Shown: positions 6,319 through 13,231 of the stretch, piece after piece | Position numbering within the stretch: the stretch's first letter is position 1 | Layout of the letters: each line of letters starts with the position of its first letter | Translations under genes and position numbers: made by a program | Assembly: GCA_944381225.1 (NCBI GenBank) | Contig: CALWKJ010000021.1 | Coordinates: 1-15,072, forward strand | Source: an uncultured Clostridia bacterium | Lineage (GTDB): Bacteria > Bacillota > Clostridia > Christensenellales > UBA1242 | Direction: 5' to 3' | DNA length: 15,072 bases | Notes under the pieces: model-generated | What the model was told of the DNA's origin: nothing | Seen by the model: the letters and a program-made list of their open reading frames with translations, nothing else | Databases searched by the model: none

Positions 6319-7359
6319 CTACATATTGTTGCTTATAAACTTATTCCTTAATTGTCCACAGGCTCCATCAATATCTTCACCAATGGTTCGCCTAATTGTG
6401 GTAGATATGTTTTTAGATGCCAATCTATTCATAAATGCATATGCCCTTTTCTTATTTGTACCATTCAAATTTCGCTCCTCAACATTATTTAAAGGTATTA
6501 AATTTACATGACAACTAAGCCCCTTTAAAATGTTAGCAAGCTCATCTGCACACGCAAAAGAATCATTTACATTATCTATCAAAGCATATTCAAACACTAT
6601 TCTTCGTTTTGTTTTATTAAAATATCTTCTTGCCGCCTCAACCACTTGTTTAATTGTATATTTATTTGCTATAGGCATTATTTCTCTTCTTATTTCATCA
6701 GTGGGAGCATGCAATGATATTGTTAAAGTTATTTGTAAATTTTCTTCTTTTAAAGCGTCAATTTTTTCTACCAGTCCACATGTAGATAGAGAAATATTTC
6801 TTTGACTTATATTTATTCCTTTTTCATAAGAGACATTTTTTATAAATCTAACTACATTTTCATAGTTATCCAAAGGTTCTCCACTTCCCATTAAAACTAT
6901 ATTGGTTATTTTTCTGTTCTTATAAGTACCACCTAAACTCTTATTTACGCATAATACTTGAGCAATAATTTCACCACTCGATAAATTCCTAACAAATCCA
7001 TTTAAAGTTGATGCGCAAAATTTACAACCCATTTTGCATCCAACTTGAGTAGACACACACAAGGTGTTTCCATATTTGTATGACATCAAAACGCCTTCAA
7101 TAATATTTCCATCTTGCAACTTATATAAAAATTTTTTAGTCCCATCTTTTCCCGTCTTTTCTTCTATTATTTGCAATGGGCAAAAAATAAAATCTTTTTT
7201 TAAAATGGCAATTAAATCATTAGGCAAATTTGATATGGAATTTGCGTCTTTATAATTTTGCAAAGCATCGTATAATTGATTAATTCTATATTTGGGTTGT
7301 CTTAAATTTTCAATCAAAATTTCTAAATCTTCATAGGAATAATCTAAAAGATTAATCAT
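6319..7359 (-). CDS. rlmN: Dual-specificity 23S rRNA/tRNA adenine C2-methyltransferase RlmN (radical SAM)
   Basis: RlmN methylates C2 of A2503 in 23S rRNA and A37 in some tRNAs by a radical SAM, methyl-cysteine mechanism. The 346-residue protein has the iron-sulfur motif CKMGCKFC (C108, C112, C115), the GSGEPLDNYENV segment (158-169), and both mechanistic cysteines: C101 in TLCVSTQVGC and C334 in DIDGACGQL. The start is ATG 7357-7359, which overlaps the end of fmt by 8 nt, with GGGAG about 9 nt upstream. The 11 further in-frame residues upstream have no family similarity and were excluded. The sequence favours RlmN over its relative Cfr (housekeeping context and RlmN-type flanks), but activity on tRNA is inferred. 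rsmB, often found between fmt and rlmN, is missing. Confidence 0.95.
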   Translation of the reverse strand: MINLLDYSYEDLEILIENLRQPKYRINQLYDALQNYKDANSISNLPNDLIAILKKDFIFCPLQIIEEKTGKDGTKKFLYKLQDGNIIEGVLMSYKYGNTLCVSTQVGCKMGCKFCASTLNGFVRNLSSGEIIAQVLCVNKSLGGTYKNRKITNIVLMGSGEPLDNYENVVRFIKNVSYEKGINISQRNISLSTCGLVEKIDALKEENLQITLTISLHAPTDEIRREIMPIANKYTIKQVVEAARRYFNKTKRRIVFEYALIDNVNDSFACADELANILKGLSCHVNLIPLNNVEERNLNGTNKKRAYAFMNRLASKNISTTIRRTIGEDIDGACGQLRNKFISNNM

Positions 7360-8287
7360 TAGCCACCACTCCCACTTCAATCTTTTTACCATTTAAGTAA
7401 TTTTTTGCAAACATTCTTTTTGATGACTCTGGTTGCAATTCAACAACCTCAACGGCTCCATCTTTGCATTTTATTATTAAACCTTGTTTTGAATTGGCAA
7501 CCAAAACCTCTCCACATTTTGCAAGGTTGTTATTTATTTGAGATTCTTTTAATTGATAAACTTTAAATTTTATATCTTTTAAAGTAAAATGTGCAACTGG
7601 GCTGGGATTAAATGCTCTTACTTTGTTAATTAAATTTTTCATAGAATCATTAAAATTTAAAATTTCATCTTCTTTTTTAATCATCTTTGTAAAAGTTGCA
7701 TCTTCTTCTTTTTGTGGAGTGTAAGTAATTGATTTATCTTCAATTTTGTCAAGAGCTTTAACAACTAATTCAGCTCCAACTTGCGCTAGTTTTTGAGACA
7801 AAGTTCCGTAATTGTCAAATTCATCAATTTTTATTTCTTTTTTTAACAGCATATCTCCTGTATCAATTCCAGCTTCTGTTTTCATAATTGTTACACCAGT
7901 TGATTGTTCGCCATTTAATAAAGCGTACTGTATTGGAGCTGCACCCCTGTATTTAGGGAGCAAAGAACCGTGTACATTTATAATTTTGTGTGGACATATA
8001 TCAATGATTTCTTGACTTAAAATTTGACCATATGCCGCAGTTACCATAATGTCAGCTTTTATTGATTTTAGGGTGTCTACGCCGTCAATTCTTATTTTTT
8101 GAAATTGATATACTGGTATATTAAACTTGTTTGCCAATGCTTTCACAGGAGATACTGTTAATTTATTCCCTCTACCAGCTAATTTATCTGGCTGACAAAC
8201 AACAGCAACAACTTCGTGTTTAGATTGCAAAATTGCATTTAAACAAATTGCTCCAAATTCTGGCGTGCCCAAAAAAATTACTTTCAT
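7352..8287 (-). CDS. fmt: Methionyl-tRNA formyltransferase
   Basis: Fmt formylates Met-tRNA-fMet with 10-formyl-tetrahydrofolate for translation initiation. The 311-residue length is standard. MKVIFLGTPEFG opens the Rossmann-like formyltransferase domain. The catalytic triad is N104 and H106 in NVHGSLLPKYRGAAPIQ and D142 in GIDTGD. The C-terminal OB-like tRNA-binding domain covers about 205-311 (VRAFNPSPVAHF onwards). ATG 8285-8287 has AAGGAG 4 nt upstream. Only one base separates it from def, whose product removes the formyl group again, so the two are surely co-transcribed. Confidence 0.97.
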   Translation of the reverse strand: MKVIFLGTPEFGAICLNAILQSKHEVVAVVCQPDKLAGRGNKLTVSPVKALANKFNIPVYQFQKIRIDGVDTLKSIKADIMVTAAYGQILSQEIIDICPHKIINVHGSLLPKYRGAAPIQYALLNGEQSTGVTIMKTEAGIDTGDMLLKKEIKIDEFDNYGTLSQKLAQVGAELVVKALDKIEDKSITYTPQKEEDATFTKMIKKEDEILNFNDSMKNLINKVRAFNPSPVAHFTLKDIKFKVYQLKESQINNNLAKCGEVLVANSKQGLIIKCKDGAVEVVELQPESSKRMFAKNYLNGKKIEVGVVAND

Positions 8288-8288
8288 A

Positions 8289-8738
8289 TTACTCCTTATT
8301 TTTTAACATTTTATCTATAAATAATATACCGTTTAAATGGTCAATCTCATGACATAAACATCTAGCTAAATATTTTTCACCTGTTATTGTAAAATCATAT
8401 CCATAACGGTCCTTGGCTTTAACCGTAACACACATAGGACGTTTAACTTTTCCCCTAATTTTGCCACAGCTAAGACATCCTTCTTCTTCTATATCTTCAC
8501 CATTGCTACTGACAATTATTGGATTTACCAATTCTAACTTCATATTGTTCACATCCATAACAACTATTCTTTTTAAAATACCAACCTGAGGCGCAGCAAG
8601 TCCCATACCGTTATATGCATACATTGTTTGCCACATGTCATTCAATAAGTTTTCCAACTTTTCGTCAAAAACTTTAACTTCTTTTGAAGATTTTCTTAAT
8701 ATATCTTCATCTTTTTGTAATACCTCTCTAACTGCCAA
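8289..8738 (-). CDS. def: Peptide deformylase, TTG start
   Basis: Def is the Fe/Zn hydrolase that removes the N-formyl group from nascent proteins. All three family motifs are present: GMGLAAPQVG (44-53), EEGCLS (85-90, metal ligand C88) and CHEIDHLNG (129-137, ligands H130 and H134, catalytic E131). At 149 residues it is a normal type 1 enzyme. The start codon is TTG (8736-8738): AAGGAG lies 6 nt upstream, and the encoded AVREVLQ aligns with the usual family start AIR. The first internal ATG lies after the N-terminal helix and cannot be the start. It is 11 nt after priA, and the ribosome binding site overlaps the priA stop region. Confidence 0.96.
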   Translation of the reverse strand: MAVREVLQKDEDILRKSSKEVKVFDEKLENLLNDMWQTMYAYNGMGLAAPQVGILKRIVVMDVNNMKLELVNPIIVSSNGEDIEEEGCLSCGKIRGKVKRPMCVTVKAKDRYGYDFTITGEKYLARCLCHEIDHLNGILFIDKMLKNKE

Positions 8739-8749
8739 TTTAAACTCCT

Positions 8750-10945
8750 TTAACTTAAATTTTGTGGATTTATTTCTACAAAAATACTGACTTTTTTGTT
8801 TTGATATTTATCACAAATGTCATATATTTTGCATATAATTTCATTAAAATTATCATTTTTAAGCCTTGCTAAAATTTGATACCTAATTTTGTTTTTTATT
8901 TTTTTAATTGGACTTTTCATTACATCTAAATAAACAAAATCATTTACAAATTTAGTTTTTAGGTCTTTAATTTCATTATAACATACTTTTGTAATTTCCC
9001 TAACACTTTCATCAAATTGAGATGTAAAAAGTAATCTAATTATGGTTGTAAATGGTGGAAATTTTGTAGCTTCCCTTAAATTTAGTTCTTTTTTAAAGAA
9101 ACTTTTATAATCATAATTAGCAATGTATCTATAAGCATAATGCCTTGGTACATATGTTTGCAAAATTACCTTACCCTCTTCTTTATCTCTTCCTGCGCGC
9201 CCACTCATTTGAGTAATCAATTCAAATGTTTTTTCAGTGCTTTTATAATCTGAGTGATATAAACTTTGATCTGCATCTATAATGCCAACAAGCGTAACAT
9301 CTTTAAAATCATGCCCTTTTGCAATCATTTGCGTTCCAACTAAAATTCCAGGTGTTGATTTTGCAAATTCCTCTAATATTTTTTGGTAGCTATTTTTATT
9401 GCGCGTTGTATCATTATCCATTCTTAATATTTTAATATTTGGATAAAGCTCTTTTAACTTAGAAACAACTTGTTCTGTTCCAACAGCTCCATTTCTTATG
9501 CTATTGCTACCACATTGTGGACACTTTGTTAAAGCAGCAAAACGTTTCCCACAGTAATGACATTTTAATCTATTTTCATCTTTGTGATACACTAAAGAAA
9601 CATCGCAATCGCTACATTTTGCAACATATCCACATTCCATACACCTCATAAATGAGCTATACCCTCGTCTGTTAATAAAAATCATAGCTTGATGATTTTC
9701 TTTTATGCATTTATTTAACTCGCTTAATAAAGCATTTGAAAACATACCATAATTGCCGTTTCTTAATTCATTTATCATATCTACTATTTGTATTTTGGGC
9801 AACGGCTTTTTGTTTATTCTTTCAGGCAACTCTATTAACTTATACTCTCCACTCATTGCCTTATTAAAAGATTCAATACTTGGCGTTGCACTTGCCAAAA
9901 CTAAAGAACAATTATTGTATTGTCTTCTAAATTTTGCAATATCAAATGTGTTATATCGTGGATTGCTTTCACTTATATAACTAGATTCATGCTCTTCGTC
10001 TATAATTATAGTTCCAATATTTGACAATGGTGCAAAAATTGCAGACCTTGCTCCAACAACTATTTTTGCTTCTCCAAATAAAATTCTTTGCCACTCGTCA
10101 AAACGTTCTCCAGCACTTAAGCCACTGTGCAAAATTGCAACTTGATTTGAGAATCTGGCTTTAAAATTTGCAAGGACCTGTGGGGTTAATGATATTTCTG
10201 GAACAAGCATTATAGCAGTTTTTCCGTCATTTATAACATTTTCTATTACACTCATGTAAACTTCAGTTTTTCCACTTCCCGTTACTCCAAACAACAAATA
10301 TGTTCCATTTGCAGCACAAATAGTTTCTATGGCTCTTGTTTGTAAAGGCGTATGTTCAACTTTTTTGTTACTGATTTTGTTGAAATATGGTTCTCTGTAT
10401 ACACACTTTTTTGTTTCTAAAAGAATTTTATCTTCTATTAATTTATTAACTGTTTGTCTTGTAAATTTTTTAACTAACTCCGATTTTAAATAATATTGAT
10501 TATGTTTTAAATATTCACAAAGTGCTTGTTGATTTTTTGCATTTGATTTTATTTTTAATTTATATTCTTCAATGTTTTTTTCCAAATTTAAACTGACAAA
10601 AGTATTAAATAAAGGCTTTACATGTTCACTTCTCATTTCACTTGGAATAAATAATCTTAGGCAATCTGCATACCTTAAATGATATTTTTTTACCATAAAA
10701 TACATTAAGTCAATCAATTCTTCTTTTATAACAACATAATCTTCAACAAAGTCAGCTATTTTTTTTAACTTAGACTTAGCTATATTTGTATCGTCTTTAA
10801 TGTTTATTATAAAACCATGTATTGTTCGATTGCCAAAAGGAACATAAACCCTCATTCCTACTTTTGCCCAATCTGGAGCTTCATAATCAAAAATTTTATC
10901 TACTTGACTATTTGTAATATCTACAATAACTTCTGCTATCTTCAT
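8750..10945 (-). CDS. priA: Primosomal protein N' (PriA), replication restart helicase
   Basis: PriA is a 3'-5' superfamily 2 helicase that recognises stalled forks and reloads DnaB. From ATG 10943-10945 the product is 731 residues. It has an N-terminal 3'-DNA binding domain (MKIAEVIVDI; FDYEAPDW), Walker A GVTGSGKT (220-227), the DEEH box (316-319), LASATPS (351-357), and a zinc-binding insertion with eight cysteines (435, 438, 444, 447, 462, 465, 475, 478). A C-terminal helicase half carries GTQMIAKGHDF and QMSGRAGRD. The start is set by family similarity, because no ribosome binding site precedes it. An in-frame GTG at 10964-10966 would add seven residues but also lacks one. The TTTTGTTTT just before the ATG is the tail of a terminator-like hairpin. 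It is first in the run priA-def-fmt-rlmN-rsgA-rpe. Confidence 0.94.
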   Translation of the reverse strand: MKIAEVIVDITNSQVDKIFDYEAPDWAKVGMRVYVPFGNRTIHGFIINIKDDTNIAKSKLKKIADFVEDYVVIKEELIDLMYFMVKKYHLRYADCLRLFIPSEMRSEHVKPLFNTFVSLNLEKNIEEYKLKIKSNAKNQQALCEYLKHNQYYLKSELVKKFTRQTVNKLIEDKILLETKKCVYREPYFNKISNKKVEHTPLQTRAIETICAANGTYLLFGVTGSGKTEVYMSVIENVINDGKTAIMLVPEISLTPQVLANFKARFSNQVAILHSGLSAGERFDEWQRILFGEAKIVVGARSAIFAPLSNIGTIIIDEEHESSYISESNPRYNTFDIAKFRRQYNNCSLVLASATPSIESFNKAMSGEYKLIELPERINKKPLPKIQIVDMINELRNGNYGMFSNALLSELNKCIKENHQAMIFINRRGYSSFMRCMECGYVAKCSDCDVSLVYHKDENRLKCHYCGKRFAALTKCPQCGSNSIRNGAVGTEQVVSKLKELYPNIKILRMDNDTTRNKNSYQKILEEFAKSTPGILVGTQMIAKGHDFKDVTLVGIIDADQSLYHSDYKSTEKTFELITQMSGRAGRDKEEGKVILQTYVPRHYAYRYIANYDYKSFFKKELNLREATKFPPFTTIIRLLFTSQFDESVREITKVCYNEIKDLKTKFVNDFVYLDVMKSPIKKIKNKIRYQILARLKNDNFNEIICKIYDICDKYQNKKVSIFVEINPQNLS

Positions 10946-10982
10946 AAAACAAAACAATTCTATCACAATTAAGATAGAATTG
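10946..10982 (-). terminator. Terminator-like perfect hairpin between rpoZ and priA
   Basis: CAATTCTATC (10955-10964) and GATAGAATTG (10973-10982) form a perfect 10-bp inverted repeat with an 8-nt loop. Read on the minus strand it is followed by TTTTGTTTT and then directly by the priA ATG. This has the form of an intrinsic terminator for rpoZ, but its stem is AU-rich, and genes co-directional with rpoZ continue without an obvious new promoter. It could be a partial terminator or attenuator, or an operator. Confidence 0.6.
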
Positions 10983-11009
10983 AAAGTTAAAAATACGTTT
11001 TATATAAAT

Positions 11010-11213
11010 TTATTTAACACTATCACTTGAAACTACTTTGCCGCGATATATTTCATCTGCTGCCAAACTTATTGCTTTTTTATTGCTTTTCTCAATTTCT
11101 TCGGGCATGCGTTTTTCAAGTTCTTTAGCCCTTTTTGCCATTATGCAACAAAGTTTATATTTGTTTCCATCTGTTCTTTTAACCAATTCATCAATTGGTG
11201 GTTCTATCATCAT
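11010..11213 (-). CDS. rpoZ: DNA-directed RNA polymerase omega subunit
   Basis: Omega helps beta-prime fold and assemble into RNA polymerase. The 67-residue product begins MMIEPPIDELVKRTDGNKY, followed by the characteristic CCIMAKRAKEL (22-32) and KAISLAADEIYRGKV (45-59) segments that wrap the beta-prime C-terminus. The length is typical for Bacillota. ATG 11211-11213 is chosen because AGAGGTG lies 9 nt upstream; a second ATG follows immediately. It lies upstream of priA as in many Gram-positive genomes, although coaBC, common between them, is missing. gmk is not upstream either; ligA is. Confidence 0.93.
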   Translation of the reverse strand: MMIEPPIDELVKRTDGNKYKLCCIMAKRAKELEKRMPEEIEKSNKKAISLAADEIYRGKVVSSDSVK

Positions 11214-11245
11214 ATTTTTACACCTCTTTTAAATAATCGTTAATT

Positions 11246-11274
11246 AGTATAACACATATTATAAATTTTGTATA
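11246..11274 (-). promoter_or_regulatory. Promoter of rpoZ
   Basis: On the minus strand, TATACA (11269-11274), a 17-nt spacer and TATACT (11246-11251) with an extended TG one base before it form a plausible sigma-A promoter about 33 nt before the rpoZ start. The -35 matches only 4 of 6. No terminator separates it from ligA, so read-through from ligA is also likely. Confidence 0.5.
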
Positions 11275-11281
11275 TAATTTT

Positions 11282-13222
11282 TTATAAATTAATCATTTTT
11301 TTAAATTCATCTTCGTTTATAATTTTTATATTTAATTGCTTTGCTTTTAACAATTTACTCCCAGCATCGTGCCCAGCCAATACATAATTTGTATTTTTTG
11401 ATACAGATGATGAAGTTTGACCACCATGTTGCTCTATTAAATTTGTTGCTTCATTTCTAGACATGGATAATGTCCCCGTTAAAACAAATATTAACCCATA
11501 TAATTCGTTCCCTTTATTTGACATGTCATTTTTTGTTTCTATTCCCAAACTTTTTAATTTGTTTAAAATGTCAATGTTGTCATTTGAATTAAAAAAATCT
11601 ACTATGCTTTTTGCAATAATTTCACCAATATCGCGAATTTTTAATAACTCTTCAATTTTTGCGCGTTTCAATTCTTCTATGTTTTTATAAAATTTTGATA
11701 AATCTTTTGCAGTTTTTAAGCCAACATTTGGTATGCTTAAAGCATATATGAAATTTGAAAAATTACACTTTTTACTTTTAGAGATGTTTCTAAATAAGTT
11801 ACTAGCTTTTTTATCCTTAAACAACGGTAAACTTTTAATTTGTTGCTCCGTAACTTCATACAAATCTGCAAAATTTTTTACATTTAAAATGTCATAAAAA
11901 AGTTCTGCAGTTGCATTGCTAAACCCCTCTATGTTTAAGGCATCTCTGCTTGCAAAATGAGTTAGTTTATCAACTATTTGTTCTTTGCAACCATTTGTAT
12001 TTGGACAATACAATAGCGCTCCAATCTCAATTAATTTTGTTCCACAACATGGACAAAATTGAGGCTTTGTTATTTTTTGAGAATTTGGCAACATTTCTGC
12101 CAATCCTATAATTTCTGGTATAACCTCGTTGCTTCTTCTAACAAAGACTCTTGAATTGATTTGGACATTTTTTCTAACGATATCTCCAAAATTGTTTAAT
12201 GTAGCCCTATTTACCGTAGCTCCAGCTAATTCCACTGGTTCAATTTCAGCTATTGGTGTTATCTTGCCCGTTCTTCCTACTTGCCAAACAACATTTCTCA
12301 AAATAGTGCTTAACTCTTGTGCCTCAAATTTATATGCTATTGCCCATTTTGGGAATTTGGTGGTGTAACCAAAATCATCTCTTGCACTAATTTGATTAAT
12401 TTTTATAACCATACCATCTATTAGTATATCTAGGTTTGATTTTTCACTGTCAACTTTGTCAATTTCTTTTAATATATCTTCTGCTGTATCAAAAATTTGA
12501 TATTTTGAGATTTTAAACTTGTTTTGTTTTAAAAATTCAAACATTTCTTCTTGACTTGAAAATTTCTTATTTTCTGCATAGCAAACATTGTAGCAAAACC
12601 AGTCCAAGTTTCTTTTTGCTGTCTCTTTTGCGTCTAAATTTCTGATTGCTCCACTCACAGCATTTCTAGCATTTTTAAGGGTTTCGTTTGGATACTTTTG
12701 ATTGAATTTTTTAAGGTTGGTCAAAGTTATCATTCCTTCACCCTGAACAATTAATTCACCTTTAAAATCTATTTCAAGAGGAACACTTTTAATTGTTTTA
12801 ACTTGTTGAGTAACATCTTCGCCTATAAATCCATTTCCCCTTGTGGCTGCTGAAACAAACAGTCCATTTTTGTAAGTACACACTATTGTCAATCCATCAA
12901 ATTTATATTCAAGCGTAAAATTTATTTTATTTTCTTTGGATTTTGCTTCGTTTATCCAGTTTAATAAATCATTTTTGTTTTGACATTTATCTAAACTATA
13001 CAACCTAACTTTGTGATTTACCTTTTTAAAACCATCAAGTACACTATCTCCAACTCTATTAGTTGGTGATTGCGGCAAAATTATGTTGTGCTTTTTTTCA
13101 AGAGCAATGAGTTTATCATATAGTTTATCATATTCTGCATCGGATATAAGCGGCTTATCCAACACATAATATGCATAACTGTATTTATTTAACAAATCAA
13201 CGAGTTTCTGCATTTCTTCCAT
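11282..13222 (-). CDS. ligA: NAD+-dependent DNA ligase LigA
   Basis: LigA seals nicks in replication and repair using NAD+. The 646-residue protein has all domains. Ia (1-60, with YAYYVLDKPLISDAEYDKL) binds NMN. The adenylation domain has the nucleophile K107 in EYKFDG, and AIAYKFEA (294-301) supplies the second lysine. The OB fold has QVGRTGKITPIAEIEPV (314-330). The zinc finger has C390, C393, C406 and C412. Helix-hairpin-helix repeats cover about 425-560, and the BRCT domain about 572-646. Some motif residues drift: VQGEG where VRGEV is usual (159-163), and RSNEVIP instead of RAGDVIP. ATG 13220-13222 has AGGAG 6 nt upstream. It lies 9 nt after pcrA, the usual Gram-positive helicase-ligase pair. 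Confidence 0.96.
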   Translation of the reverse strand: MEEMQKLVDLLNKYSYAYYVLDKPLISDAEYDKLYDKLIALEKKHNIILPQSPTNRVGDSVLDGFKKVNHKVRLYSLDKCQNKNDLLNWINEAKSKENKINFTLEYKFDGLTIVCTYKNGLFVSAATRGNGFIGEDVTQQVKTIKSVPLEIDFKGELIVQGEGMITLTNLKKFNQKYPNETLKNARNAVSGAIRNLDAKETAKRNLDWFCYNVCYAENKKFSSQEEMFEFLKQNKFKISKYQIFDTAEDILKEIDKVDSEKSNLDILIDGMVIKINQISARDDFGYTTKFPKWAIAYKFEAQELSTILRNVVWQVGRTGKITPIAEIEPVELAGATVNRATLNNFGDIVRKNVQINSRVFVRRSNEVIPEIIGLAEMLPNSQKITKPQFCPCCGTKLIEIGALLYCPNTNGCKEQIVDKLTHFASRDALNIEGFSNATAELFYDILNVKNFADLYEVTEQQIKSLPLFKDKKASNLFRNISKSKKCNFSNFIYALSIPNVGLKTAKDLSKFYKNIEELKRAKIEELLKIRDIGEIIAKSIVDFFNSNDNIDILNKLKSLGIETKNDMSNKGNELYGLIFVLTGTLSMSRNEATNLIEQHGGQTSSSVSKNTNYVLAGHDAGSKLLKAKQLNIKIINEDEFKKMINL

Positions 13223-13231
13223 TTGATTCTC

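Noticed and set aside
10946..10966. GTG start for priA
   Set aside because: It has no ribosome binding site and lies in a terminator-like hairpin loop; the ATG matches the PriA N-terminus MKIAEVIVD. Not fully excluded.
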